A stretch of DNA of 32,546 nt from Parasporobacterium sp. (lineage in GTDB: Bacteria; Bacillota; Clostridia; Lachnospirales; Lachnospiraceae). The stretch covers positions 1-32,546 of the forward strand of contig JAFWOB010000090.1 in the NCBI GenBank assembly GCA_017510065.1, read 5' to 3'. The notes beneath the pieces were generated by a model. It saw only the letters and a program-made list of their open reading frames with translations, did not search any database and was not told where the DNA came from. Made by a program: the position numbers and the translations under genes. Positions 1 through 8,649 of the stretch are shown here, in pieces (the first letter of the stretch is position 1; each line of letters opens with the position of its first letter).

Positions 1-807
1 GTAGGCAAGGCCCCATGCTGCCATCCATTCGTATTTCTTGTCGACCTGGTTTTCCACGCAGCGCTGAATGGTGTCAAAATCTGCCAGCATGAAAAGGGAT
101 GCCAGGATCACGAACACGATACCAATGATAATGCTGAGCGCCGGATTCTGCATAGCCGTGTTAATGCCGGAGAACAGTGTGGAATTTCGGACAGCCGGGA
201 TCAGGTTCAGGAGAAAATAGACGATACCGGACAGTACGATCCCGGCGAAGATCCCCGTGATGATCCCACGGAACCGGGCAGTCACTGTGATGATCTTTTT
301 GGCATAGATGAAAAGCATGACTGCCACCAGAGCGATGGTGATGATCATGGCCAGAAGGGAAATGAATCTGTATTCCGGTACAAGAGCTACTGTGATATAT
401 CCGATCAGAAGACCCTGGGCAAGACTGTATAAAGTGCCTGTAACTGGAATCGTCGGGCGGATGAACCATGCCAGGAAGGGCGTAATAAGGGAGACCAGGA
501 GAGCAACTCCTGCGATCACCGCTTCACCAACGGACAAGGTCAGATCATAGATTCCGTTTTTCGTATCTTCAACATGGATCAGGTTTGCTGCACCGTTGCC
601 TGTCAGAATGTTATGCAGGATAAAGCACAGAAGGACGCCGATCACTGTAACGATCAGGAAAAAGACCGTTTTTCCGACAATGCCTCCGTAGGTAGCTGTA
701 CGATCGGATCCAAATTCACCGTTCTTTTCAAGTTTCCGGATAACCGGATTTGCCAGGGTAAGGGAGAAACCCTTTTTCTCGGGCTGCTGTACTGCTGTAT
801 TGGCCAT
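1..807 (-). CDS. Bax inhibitor-1/YccA-like membrane protein, C-terminus cut by window edge
   Basis: Reading the minus strand from an ATG at 807 gives 269 codons without a stop up to base 1, so the 3' end lies outside the window. The start is set by a GGAGGA ribosome site at 820-815. The first ~45 residues are soluble and include NPVIRKLEKN; about seven hydrophobic segments follow. The late stretch MLADFDTIQRCVENQ followed by KKYEWMAAWGL fits the acidic DxD-containing end of the bacterial Bax1-I/YccA group of integral membrane proteins. Members of this family are linked to proton or calcium leak and to membrane protein quality control, but the role here is unknown. It has its own promoter-like site just upstream and is divergent from the lipase-like gene. 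Confidence 0.8.
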   Translation of the reverse strand, partial: MANTAVQQPEKKGFSLTLANPVIRKLEKNGEFGSDRTATYGGIVGKTVFFLIVTVIGVLLCFILHNILTGNGAANLIHVEDTKNGIYDLTLSVGEAVIAGVALLVSLITPFLAWFIRPTIPVTGTLYSLAQGLLIGYITVALVPEYRFISLLAMIITIALVAVMLFIYAKKIITVTARFRGIITGIFAGIVLSGIVYFLLNLIPAVRNSTLFSGINTAMQNPALSIIIGIVFVILASLFMLADFDTIQRCVENQVDKKYEWMAAWGLAY

Positions 808-867
808 AATTGATTCCTCCTTTTTTAAAATTTCTTTATCTAAATCAATTTCTTATAAACCGGGCTG

Positions 868-896
868 ATTTTACCAGTTGCGATTCAAATCTTCAA
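868..896 (-). promoter_or_regulatory. Promoter for the Bax inhibitor-like gene
   Basis: On the minus strand there is a -35 TTGAAG (896-891), a 17-base spacer and a -10 TAAAAT (873-868), about 60 bases before the start codon. It matches the vegetative sigma-A pattern well. The divergent side, towards the gene at 1021, shows no equally clear promoter. Confidence 0.5.
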
Positions 897-1020
897 CTGT
901 TTTTCACTGTTGCGTTTTTACTCGGTTTTGGGTACAGTTTTAGATAATATGATCTTCTGCGGCAATTTTCACGGAAAAATGCCGGCGGAAGCAATCTATC
1001 TCAAGGAAGAAATTGATAAA

Positions 1021-3360
1021 ATGAAAAAAACAATTGCAGCTATCCTGATGATCCTTTTTATACTGACCCTTCTGACCGGTGCGGCAGCCGTCCCCGGATA
1101 TGCCGCCGAGGCAGCAGTGGAAAATACAGCGGCGGAAGAAACAGTAGTTCCTGAGGACGATATCATAACAAAAGAAAAGGACACTTCTGAGGAAGTGATC
1201 CGGATCATGGTTCCTCATATCAATGCAGTCACCCATGCAGTCCTGAACTGGGAGTTTCCGTATACGGACGATTATTTCCGGCAACCGTCGGATGAATTTT
1301 CCAGGGGGCTTGCCAAGGCGTCGCTGGGCTTGATGGTATCGGCATTCCGGAATAACGGGCAGGATCTGGAGGATCAGTATGAAACCTATCTGTCGGGGGC
1401 AGGTTTTTCGAAGATCCATCCCTTCGGCTACGATCAGGATACTTCGAAAGATACTCTTTCTGGAGTGATCGGAAGCCGAAAGATCGATGATTTCACCCTG
1501 ATCGCCGCAGCAGCCTGCGGACAGGGATATAAGAAAGAATGGGCAGGCAACCTGGAAGTCGGAGACGAAGAACGCCATGTGGGATTCAACAATGCAGCCC
1601 GGGTCATGGAAGAGCAGATCGAAAGTTATATTCAGGAGAACGGTATCACAGGGAAGATCAAACTGTGGATCACTGGTTTTTCCCGCGCTGCTGCGATATC
1701 CAATATCACAGCGGCAGATATGATCGATTCCGGGATCTTCGAGGATGTTTATGCATATCTTTACGGCGTTCCCCGTACCACAAGAACGCCGGATCCCCAT
1801 TCCTATACAGGGATCTTTAATATTTGCGGAAAATATGATCCTGTTACCCAGATCCCCACGCAGTACTGGGGATATGAGCGTTACGGACAGGATCTGTATA
1901 CGCCTGCCCAGGAAATGGACAGCCGCTATCTTATCCTGAACATGAACGCATTGGATGCTGCCGAAGGACTGATCGGAAAGGGCTTGCGCTATAACCCTGA
2001 GGTCAACTATCAGATCCATCTGCTGCTGGAGTTTCTCAGTGAGATGTTTCCCACCAGCAAGGAGTATGCAGAATCGTTACAGGATTCGATCATGGAACTG
2101 TGGACAGAACCGAATGCAGAAACGATGGGCCTTATCCTCATACAGGCAGTCAGCCAGATGGAGAATCTGGACAGCAGACAGGAATACAGCAGCGAAATCT
2201 TCATAGATTATATGACCTACATCATGTCCCAGCATCTGAAGGAAGAGCAGAACCAGATCAAAAACGGGTACTGGGATCTGGATCAGAAAATCGCGGAAAA
2301 TGTCCTGCGGGAGCATATGCCCTATACCTATATCATCTGGGCTTTTTCGGATAATACGGACGAAGATGTATTTGCCGGTCCGGATATGACCAGAAGGATT
2401 GCCTTTTTCGGGAACGTGGATATAGAGGTCTGGAAGGGCGATCTCTTTATGAACGGAATGAACAGGAAAGGGGAGTATATTTATCCGGAACAGGATCTGG
2501 TCTTTGATGAATCCATGGGTCTTGACGAGCTGATGAACCAGCTTCTGCAGGGAGTCTTTATTACAAGAAACGGCAGGGAAACCGTTGTCAGTATTCCTGC
2601 GGACGGCGCATACAGTATCCGGATCCATTCGGACCGAGTGGACAACCTGCTTTATTATGATGTGATCGGCACGCCGTACAAAACGTATGGATCTTCAGAT
2701 ACCATGTTTATCCAGACCCTGACAGCGGGTGATTATGAGCTTCAGGCAGAAGGTATTACTGACCTGACAGGACTGACGGTATTGGAAGGAAGTATCTACA
2801 ATGATTCGGAACTGGAATTTGAATACTCTCCGACCATGGTCATGAGTACGGAAAGCGGGGCGGAGGATCATATTACCCTGGAAGGGCTCTTCCAGCTCCT
2901 GTTTTATTCGCTTCTGGCAGTGCTTGGCCTTCTGTTTATCTGCCTGATCATTTTTATCGTGCATTTTATCCGAAGGAGAAGAGGGCACAAGCCGTTTTCT
3001 TCCTGGTATGTCATCGCTCCTCATTTGCTGGCGGCAGCGGGATTCCTTCTGCTGACGCAGTTCTTTACCTATAATATGTTTACGATCGGAAAGACCAGGG
3101 AAGTCTGCGCTGCTCTTACCATGCTCGTGCTGTTCCTGCTGGCACTGCGGGGCCTCATCAGGCGGCGGAATCTTCCCAACCTGCTCATCACACTTTTTAT
3201 TCTGGCGCTGGGGATCGTAAACTGTTTCTGGTATCAGAAAAGCCGGCTGGTTTCATCTTCTTCTTTGAATTTTGTGATCTACGGGCTGTGCATCGCCGGG
3301 GTGGCGGCGCTGGCCTGCAGTATATTTTTCCGAAAGAAAAAAGAAAAAGCTGAACTATAG
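1021..3360 (+). CDS. Exported lipase-like alpha/beta hydrolase with C-terminal membrane segments
   Basis: This encodes a 779-residue protein. The frame is open from 910, but ATG 1021 is chosen because it has an AAGGAAG site upstream and begins a signal peptide (MKKTIAAILM, hydrophobic core, then VPGYAAEA). Residues ~70-350 resemble class 3 lipase-like hydrolases: TLIAAAACGQGYKKEW-type core, then ITGFSRAAA with nucleophile candidate Ser221, then CGKYDPVTQIP with a candidate catalytic Asp. The usual His just after that Asp is not obvious (WGYERYGQ); His432 in REHMPYTYIIW is a possible substitute. Residues ~620-779 hold about five membrane spans separated by RRRRG and RRRN charge clusters. The enzymatic domain would face outside the cell. 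The substrate is unknown. It converges on the WYL regulator, with stops overlapping by six bases. Confidence 0.7.
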   Translation: MKKTIAAILMILFILTLLTGAAAVPGYAAEAAVENTAAEETVVPEDDIITKEKDTSEEVIRIMVPHINAVTHAVLNWEFPYTDDYFRQPSDEFSRGLAKASLGLMVSAFRNNGQDLEDQYETYLSGAGFSKIHPFGYDQDTSKDTLSGVIGSRKIDDFTLIAAAACGQGYKKEWAGNLEVGDEERHVGFNNAARVMEEQIESYIQENGITGKIKLWITGFSRAAAISNITAADMIDSGIFEDVYAYLYGVPRTTRTPDPHSYTGIFNICGKYDPVTQIPTQYWGYERYGQDLYTPAQEMDSRYLILNMNALDAAEGLIGKGLRYNPEVNYQIHLLLEFLSEMFPTSKEYAESLQDSIMELWTEPNAETMGLILIQAVSQMENLDSRQEYSSEIFIDYMTYIMSQHLKEEQNQIKNGYWDLDQKIAENVLREHMPYTYIIWAFSDNTDEDVFAGPDMTRRIAFFGNVDIEVWKGDLFMNGMNRKGEYIYPEQDLVFDESMGLDELMNQLLQGVFITRNGRETVVSIPADGAYSIRIHSDRVDNLLYYDVIGTPYKTYGSSDTMFIQTLTAGDYELQAEGITDLTGLTVLEGSIYNDSELEFEYSPTMVMSTESGAEDHITLEGLFQLLFYSLLAVLGLLFICLIIFIVHFIRRRRGHKPFSSWYVIAPHLLAAAGFLLLTQFFTYNMFTIGKTREVCAALTMLVLFLLALRGLIRRRNLPNLLITLFILALGIVNCFWYQKSRLVSSSSLNFVIYGLCIAGVAALACSIFFRKKKEKAEL

Positions 3361-4356
3361 ATACTGATCCGCCAGCCGTCTGGCTTCTTCCCTCATCTGT
3401 TCCACTACGGATTCCGGTGAAACGATCCGGATGCCGTTCCCCAGTGCGAAGATCCAGCCGAGGAACTGGCTGCTGACGGCTACCGTTACGGTGGTCCGGA
3501 AATGGGCCTGATCTTTCGGAATCAGGAAAATGTCTTTTCCGAAACGGTCAATCAGGATCCCGGCCATGTCGTTGGAAGCTTCCAGGGTAACATCCGTTTC
3601 CTTTCCTCCGAACATGCCGAACAGACTCTTTGAGTAACGGGGCATATTGAATTCCCGGAACTGGCTCAGTCCTTCCCTTGGTTTATCCGTGACTGCGATC
3701 TTCAGCATCTTATCCACCCTGAAATGCTTGATCTTGCCATCTTCTGCATCATAAGCAACCAGATAGTAGTTTTCATCATCCCACATCAGGGCCCAGGGGC
3801 TGGCCTGATACCATTCCCCGTTTTTCCGAAGTTCCATTTCTTTTTTTACATTCCAGCGGAAATACTGAAACCGGATCTGACAGCCTGCATTGATCGCTTC
3901 ATGAAGCTTGTCCACATTATAATAGATACTTTCATTCATGGTCTTGATCCTGCCCGCGATCACCACCTGCCGGTGGAGCTTCTTCGCATCGTAGCGGCTT
4001 ACCAGGGATTCCAGCTTTTTGATGAGCTGCAGGGATTTTTTGTCTGTGATAAACTTGGCAGACTGCACGGAATCCACCAGGAGTTTCAGTTCCGGCAGTT
4101 CGAATTCCCGGGCACCTAAAGAATACAGATAGCTTCGTCCCTCCTGGGATGCGATAATGTCCATCCCGAATTTGCGCAGCTCATCGAAATCCTGGTACAG
4201 AGTCTTTCGATCGGCATTAACCCCGTATGCCTCCAGCTTGCGGATGATCTCCGGCATGGTTAGTGCATGCAGATCATCTGTTTCTTCCATAAAAATCTTT
4301 GCCAGGTACAGCATTTTCAGTTTCTGATTGTCGCCTCTGCGCTCTCCGGATGCCAT
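3355..4356 (-). CDS. WYL-domain transcriptional regulator (HTH_11 + WYL)
   Basis: This encodes a 333-residue protein. The frame extends to 4401, but ATG 4356 has an excellent AGGAGGTGAT site 6-8 bases upstream and gives MASGERRG. Residues ~10-75 form a winged helix of the DeoR/HTH_11 kind (LTMPEIIRKL, then DRKTLYQDFDELR). The middle and C-terminal parts carry the WYL fold, seen in QIRFQYF, GEWYQASPWALMWDDEN and YYLVAYD; the canonical W-Y-L triplet is relaxed. WYL proteins are ligand-responsive transcription factors, often binding nucleotides or oligonucleotides. It lies head-to-head with the 4515 operon, so it could control that operon, itself, or both; no operator was identified. Confidence 0.85.
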   Translation of the reverse strand: MASGERRGDNQKLKMLYLAKIFMEETDDLHALTMPEIIRKLEAYGVNADRKTLYQDFDELRKFGMDIIASQEGRSYLYSLGAREFELPELKLLVDSVQSAKFITDKKSLQLIKKLESLVSRYDAKKLHRQVVIAGRIKTMNESIYYNVDKLHEAINAGCQIRFQYFRWNVKKEMELRKNGEWYQASPWALMWDDENYYLVAYDAEDGKIKHFRVDKMLKIAVTDKPREGLSQFREFNMPRYSKSLFGMFGGKETDVTLEASNDMAGILIDRFGKDIFLIPKDQAHFRTTVTVAVSSQFLGWIFALGNGIRIVSPESVVEQMREEARRLADQYL

Positions 4357-4383
4357 AGATATCACCTCCTGTTTTTCGGAGCC

Positions 4384-4412
4384 ATCATAACACAACCGCA
4401 CCGGAAACGTAA
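4384..4412 (-). promoter_or_regulatory. Promoter for the WYL regulator
   Basis: On the minus strand, TTACGT (4412-4407), a 17-base spacer and TATGAT (4389-4384), with TGT before the -10, make an extended -10 promoter 28 bases upstream of the start codon. It is divergent from the promoter at 4435-4463, leaving a shared control region of about 25 bases. Confidence 0.45.
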
Positions 4413-4434
4413 ACCGTCCCGGGAAGATACTGTA

Positions 4435-4463
4435 TTGAATAATACACCCGAATCACTTATAAT
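4435..4463 (+). promoter_or_regulatory. Promoter for the amino acid transport/dipeptidase operon
   Basis: TTGAAT (4435-4440), a 17-base spacer and a perfect TATAAT (4458-4463) precede the first operon gene by about 50 bases. It faces away from the WYL regulator promoter, so a regulator bound between them could affect both. Confidence 0.65.
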
Positions 4464-4514
4464 GGCTTGGAAAAATGCCCATTATACAGTTGTTTATGAC
4501 AGGAGAAAGAAAAA

Positions 4515-4883
4515 ATGACCAATAAAGAACTGATACTGAAGTTTATTGATGAAGTGTTCAACGCCCATGACCTTTCCAAGCTGGATGAGTATATGCGGGA
4601 TGATTATATGCAGCACAGTGTGGAAGCACAGGACGGCAAAGAAGGATTCCGCAAATTTGCGGAAGGTTTCTTCCAGCTGGATCCCTATATGGATGTCAAG
4701 AAGATCTTTGAATCCGATGACAACACAGTAGCCGTCTTTTTCAAATGCAGCTTCAAGGGCGGACATGCTGCAAAGGTAGTGGATATGTACCGGATCCAGG
4801 ACGGTAAGCTGGCAGAACACTGGGATGTTGTCCAGCAGCTGACGGAAGAAGATGCCGTAAACAACGGGAGAGGAAGCTTCTGA
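4515..4883 (+). CDS. SnoaL-like (NTF2-fold) protein
   Basis: This encodes a 122-residue single-domain protein starting at ATG 4515 after AGGAGAAAG. The N-terminal helix with FIDEVFNAHDLSKLDEY, then DDYMQHS, a GKEGFRKF helix, and the late strands VVDMYRIQDGKLAEHWDVV are typical of SnoaL-like members of the NTF2 superfamily, where the final EHWD segment closes the pocket. The family contains small cyclases, isomerases and ligand-binding proteins, so the reaction cannot be named. The stop is one base before the permease start, so the two genes are co-translated. Its presence as the first gene of an amino acid uptake operon is unusual and may mean it acts on the imported compound. Confidence 0.8.
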   Translation: MTNKELILKFIDEVFNAHDLSKLDEYMRDDYMQHSVEAQDGKEGFRKFAEGFFQLDPYMDVKKIFESDDNTVAVFFKCSFKGGHAAKVVDMYRIQDGKLAEHWDVVQQLTEEDAVNNGRGSF

Positions 4884-4884
4884 T

Positions 4885-5595
4885 ATGACAGAACGTATTT
4901 GGGGGATCCTGACAGAAGGTTTCGGCAAGATCCTGCTTGCCAGCATCCAGGTGACGATCCCTCTGACGATCATCGGTATTTCACTGGCTATGATCATCGC
5001 CATGATCATGGCCATGATCCAGTATGCCAAAATTCCGATCCTGAGTCAGATCGCCAGGCTGTATATCTGGATTTTCCGGGGAACGCCATTGTTGGTTCAG
5101 CTCTTTTTAGCATATTATGGACTTCCCAAAGTAGGCATCGTGATGGATGCCTTTCCCTGCGCGATCATGGTATTTGCCCTTAACGAAGGAGCCTACTGCT
5201 CCGAAACCATGCGCTCTGCTTTCGAAGCGGTCCCGCCGGGGCAGCTGGAGGCAGGCTATTGTGTCGGCATGAGTTATTTCCAGATCATGTGGCATGTGGT
5301 GATCCCGCAGGCTTTAAGGACTGCCTTCCCGCCGTTGTCCAACTCCCTGATCAGCATGCTGAAAGATACTTCCCTTGTGGCAGAGATTACGGTAGCCGAT
5401 ATGTTCATGGCTGCCCAGAAGATCGTGGGCAGGACCTATGAGCCCATGTGGCTGTATGCGGAAGTTGCCCTGGTATACCTGATGTTCTCCACGATCCTGA
5501 CACTGCTTCAGAGGAGAGTGGAAAAGAGGCTCAGCAAATACACGATGAAAAATGCAGCGGTGCAGGAAGCCCTGCCCGGGGAGGCTGCCCGATGA
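4885..5595 (+). CDS. Polar amino acid ABC transporter permease (HisM/GlnP type)
   Basis: This encodes a 236-residue protein of normal length for a single-subunit polar amino acid permease. It has about five membrane spans; the early RGTPLLVQLF and the cytoplasmic EAA loop (EAVPPGQLEAGYCVGMS then HVVIPQALRTAFPPL) are the diagnostic motifs for the His/Glu/Gln family. The EAA loop contacts the ATPase encoded next. Only one permease gene is present, so the transporter is expected to contain a permease homodimer. The start follows the SnoaL stop by one base and the end overlaps the ATPase start (ATGA), which indicates a single transcript. Confidence 0.9.
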   Translation: MTERIWGILTEGFGKILLASIQVTIPLTIIGISLAMIIAMIMAMIQYAKIPILSQIARLYIWIFRGTPLLVQLFLAYYGLPKVGIVMDAFPCAIMVFALNEGAYCSETMRSAFEAVPPGQLEAGYCVGMSYFQIMWHVVIPQALRTAFPPLSNSLISMLKDTSLVAEITVADMFMAAQKIVGRTYEPMWLYAEVALVYLMFSTILTLLQRRVEKRLSKYTMKNAAVQEALPGEAAR

Positions 5596-6338
5596 GTATG
5601 CTTCAGATCCGAAACCTTAATAAGAGTTATGGAAATGTGAAAGTACTGAAGGATATCAGCCTGTCCGTGGAAAAAGGGGACGTTGCAGCGATCTTAGGAC
5701 CCAGCGGCAGCGGAAAGACAACCCTGTTAAGGTGCATGAATTTCCTGGAAAAAGCGGATTCCGGCAGTATGGTCTTCGACGGGACAGAATATGACCTGGG
5801 CCATATCAAAAAAAACCAGATTGCACAGATCCGGAAAAAAACTGCTTTTGTCTTCCAGAATTACAATCTGTTCGCCAACAAAACAGCCCTGGGAAATGTG
5901 ACCCTGGGCCTTACCTCCGCCAGAAAAATGCCGAAGGAGGAGGCACGGGAAAAAGGCCTGGTTCTTCTGGACAAGGTAGGCCTTAAGGACCTGGCCGGCA
6001 GCTTTCCGGTCCAGCTTTCCGGCGGGCAGCAGCAGAGGGTTGCGATCGCAAGAGCTCTGGCAACAGACCCGGAGATCATCTATTTTGATGAGCCCACTTC
6101 CGCTCTGGATCCGGAACTGATCGGAGAAGTGCTGGAGGTCATGAAAGCCCTGGCGAAAGAGGGAATGACCATGCTGGTGGTAACTCACGAAATGAATTTT
6201 GCGGAACATGTTTCCAACAAGATTATCTTTATGTCCGACGGGATCATCCTGGAGGAAAATTCCTCCCGGGAGTTTTTTGAACATCCGCGGGAAGAAAGAA
6301 CGCGGGAATTTATCAGAAGGATCCGTCGGGACAGCTGA
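5592..6338 (+). CDS. Polar amino acid ABC transporter ATP-binding protein (GlnQ/HisP type)
   Basis: This encodes a 248-residue protein with ATG 5592 overlapping the permease stop; GGGGAGG at 5577-5583 serves as ribosome site. The frame is open from 5448, but the upstream part lies inside the permease gene. It carries Walker A GPSGSGKTT, Q-loop FVFQNYNLFANKTAL, signature LSGGQQQRVAIARAL, Walker B IIYFDEPTSALD and switch His in VVTHEM. These are the standard features of the polar amino acid subfamily and drive import through the neighbouring permease. No catalytic residue is missing. Confidence 0.93.
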   Translation: MSMLQIRNLNKSYGNVKVLKDISLSVEKGDVAAILGPSGSGKTTLLRCMNFLEKADSGSMVFDGTEYDLGHIKKNQIAQIRKKTAFVFQNYNLFANKTALGNVTLGLTSARKMPKEEAREKGLVLLDKVGLKDLAGSFPVQLSGGQQQRVAIARALATDPEIIYFDEPTSALDPELIGEVLEVMKALAKEGMTMLVVTHEMNFAEHVSNKIIFMSDGIILEENSSREFFEHPREERTREFIRRIRRDS

Positions 6339-6370
6339 AATAAAAATTTATCAACAAGGAGACAGACATC

Positions 6371-7189
6371 ATGAGAAAAAGAATACTCATCGTATTATTG
6401 ACCGCAGTCATGGCAGCAGCTATGACAGGTACAGCGTTTGCGGCCAGCGCGGAAGAAGACCTGCTGGCAAAAATACAGCAGAAGGGTTCCATCACCATTG
6501 CGATGGAAGGAAACTGGGCTCCCTGGACGTTCGAAGATAAAGACGGGAACCTGATCGGATTTGAAGTGGAAGTCTCCGGTGCCGTTGCTGAAAAACTCGG
6601 CGTTACGCCTGAATATGTCACGGGCGAATGGGACGGCCTTCTGGCAGGGGTGCAGGCCGGACGGTATGATATCATGGCAAATGGCGTAGGCTACACGGAA
6701 GAAAGAGCCCAGGCTTATTATTTCAGTGATTTTTACGCATTTAACCGGACTGTGCTGGTTGTTCGCGATGATAACGAAGAGATTACGAAGATGGAAGATC
6801 TGAAGGGAAAGACAACCTGTAACTCCGCCAACAGCACATATCAGCTGATCGCGGAGAAGTACGGCGCCACGGTAAAAGATGTGGAATCTCTGGACGGAAC
6901 GATCGAAGAACTGCTGGCCGGCCGTGTGGATGCGACCCTGAATGCAGAGGTCTCCATCAATGATTTTATAAAAGAGCAGCCGGATGCGCCGGTCAAGATC
7001 GTTGCTTATGATGAAGATGTGGAAAAAGTCGGCATGATCATGCCTTACGGAGAAGGCTCCGAATCTCTTCAGGAGGCGATCAATAAAGCTCTGGGAGAAC
7101 TCCGGGAAGAAGGAAAACTGAAAGAGATCTCCGAGAAATATTTCGGCATGGATATTACAGAAGAGGAGCAGACTCCTTCCGAAAACTGA
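6371..7189 (+). CDS. Amino acid ABC transporter substrate-binding protein (SBP_bac_3)
   Basis: This encodes a 272-residue protein with an AAGGAG site before ATG 6371. A signal peptide (MRKRILIVLLTAVMAAAM, then TGTAFAAS) precedes a family 3 binding domain: GSITIAMEGNWAPWTFED, LIGFEVEVSGAVAEKLGV, GLLAGVQAGRYDIMANGVGYTEER in segments, and the C-terminal ALGELREEGKLKEISEKYFG. These mark the polar amino acid binding family. There is no Cys near the cleavage site, so it lacks the lipid anchor usual for monoderm binding proteins. It lies 32 bases after the ATPase gene. The Asp/Glu/Trp pattern does not tell which amino acid is bound. Confidence 0.9.
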   Translation: MRKRILIVLLTAVMAAAMTGTAFAASAEEDLLAKIQQKGSITIAMEGNWAPWTFEDKDGNLIGFEVEVSGAVAEKLGVTPEYVTGEWDGLLAGVQAGRYDIMANGVGYTEERAQAYYFSDFYAFNRTVLVVRDDNEEITKMEDLKGKTTCNSANSTYQLIAEKYGATVKDVESLDGTIEELLAGRVDATLNAEVSINDFIKEQPDAPVKIVAYDEDVEKVGMIMPYGEGSESLQEAINKALGELREEGKLKEISEKYFGMDITEEEQTPSEN

Positions 7190-7199
7190 TCCATAAACC

Positions 7200-8618
7200 A
7201 TGAGCACTGCGCTGGAACCGATCCTGAATAATAAGAACGCCACCCGTGCCGAGCAGATCAGCACAGTGCTGCGGATGAGCACACCGGCGATCCTGGCGGA
7301 ACTGACTTCCATTGCCATGCAGTATATTGATGCGGGCATGGTGGGCAGTCTCGGGGCAAGGGCAACGGCTTCCATCGGTCTGGTCACTTCGTCTACCTGG
7401 CTGATCGGCAGCGTCTGCATCGGGATGTCCAACGGCTTTTCCGTGCAGGTGGCGCAGCTGGTCGGAGCCGGCAGATCAAAAGAAGCGTCCGGGATCCTCA
7501 GGCAGGCGTTGGGCGTACTGCTGTGTATGGGAATCGTGATCAGCGTGATCGCAATGTCCATCAGTACTTCGCTGCCTGTATGGCTGGGAGGAGAGGAAGC
7601 GATCCTGAAGGATGCAGGCATGTATTTCCTGATCTATTCCGCTTCGATCCCTTTTATCCTGATGCGGCACCTGTCCGCGTCGATGATGCAGTGCAGCGGA
7701 GATATGAAAACACCGAGTATCCTGTCTGTCACTGTCTGTGTGCTGGATGTGCTCTTTAACATGCTGCTGATTTTTCCTTCCAGAACAATCTTGTTGTTTG
7801 GAAAGGAATGTGTCCTGCCGGGGGCAGGGCTCGGAGTGACCGGCGCAGCGCTGGGAACCGCCCTGTCGGAAGCTGTGATTGCGTTGATCATGCTGTATGC
7901 CGTATGTGTGAGAAACAAAAAATTGTCCCTGAGGCTTAACAGCGGAAGCTGGAGATGGCAGAAGCAGGTGCTTAAAACAGCTGCGAAGATCGCAGTCCCT
8001 ATATCGGTGGATCAGATCTTTATGTGCAGCGCCTATGTGGTGGGGACATTGATCGTCGCCCCTCTCGGGACAACGGCTGTGGCAGCCAATTCCCTGGCGG
8101 TAACAGCGGAAAGCCTGTGCTATATGCCGGGCTACGGGATCGGAATGGCAGCAACGGCGATCATCGGGCAGACGATCGGAGCACAAAGAAGTGACCTGAC
8201 AAAGAGTTTTTCCCGGGTCAGTGTGTATCTGGGAATGGTCATGATGGGCTTGACAGCAGTTGCTATGTTTTTCCTGGCGCCGTTTATCTTTTCCCTGCTT
8301 ACCAGTGATTCTTCGGTTGCGGAACTGGGCAGCAGCGTACTCAGGATGGAGCTGTTTGCGGAACCGTTGTACGCAGCATCGATCTGCTGCGCCGGGGTTT
8401 TCCGCGGAGCCGGCGACACGCTGGTCCCAAGCATCCTGAACCTGGGAAGTATGTGGTGCGTCAGGATCGTGCTTGCCCTGCTCCTGGTCCCGTCCATGGG
8501 ACTTAAGGGATACTGGCTGGCCATGACCATAGAACTGTGCTTCCGGGGAATCATCTTCCTGATCCGGTTGTACCGGGGCAGATGGATGAAAAAAGAACTT
8601 ATCAATACAGAACAATAA
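7200..8618 (+). CDS. MATE family multidrug/metabolite exporter
   Basis: This encodes a 472-residue protein with about twelve membrane spans in two related halves, the normal size for MATE antiporters. MSTPAILAELTSIAMQYID and AGMVGSLGARATASIGLV match the N-terminal MATE pattern; FRGAGDTLVPSILN matches the conserved loop of the second half. It would export organic cations or metabolites using a sodium or proton gradient. The start at 7200 is ten bases after the binding protein stop and has no clear ribosome site, so expression may depend on coupling to upstream translation. It sits between an importer and a dipeptidase, so an amino acid-like or peptide-like export substrate is possible. Confidence 0.88.
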   Translation: MSTALEPILNNKNATRAEQISTVLRMSTPAILAELTSIAMQYIDAGMVGSLGARATASIGLVTSSTWLIGSVCIGMSNGFSVQVAQLVGAGRSKEASGILRQALGVLLCMGIVISVIAMSISTSLPVWLGGEEAILKDAGMYFLIYSASIPFILMRHLSASMMQCSGDMKTPSILSVTVCVLDVLFNMLLIFPSRTILLFGKECVLPGAGLGVTGAALGTALSEAVIALIMLYAVCVRNKKLSLRLNSGSWRWQKQVLKTAAKIAVPISVDQIFMCSAYVVGTLIVAPLGTTAVAANSLAVTAESLCYMPGYGIGMAATAIIGQTIGAQRSDLTKSFSRVSVYLGMVMMGLTAVAMFFLAPFIFSLLTSDSSVAELGSSVLRMELFAEPLYAASICCAGVFRGAGDTLVPSILNLGSMWCVRIVLALLLVPSMGLKGYWLAMTIELCFRGIIFLIRLYRGRWMKKELINTEQ

Positions 8619-8649
8619 AACCAGATTAATCAGAGGATGGTGCGAATAT

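Noticed and set aside
940-2019. Long minus-strand open frame opposite the lipase-like gene
   Set aside because: It has no ribosome site, a Cys/His/Arg-rich composition typical of antisense shadows, and the plus strand encodes a coherent signal peptide and hydrolase.
6395-7621. 408-codon minus-strand frame
   Set aside because: It lies opposite the binding protein and MATE genes, whose family motifs are clear; its own product matches nothing.
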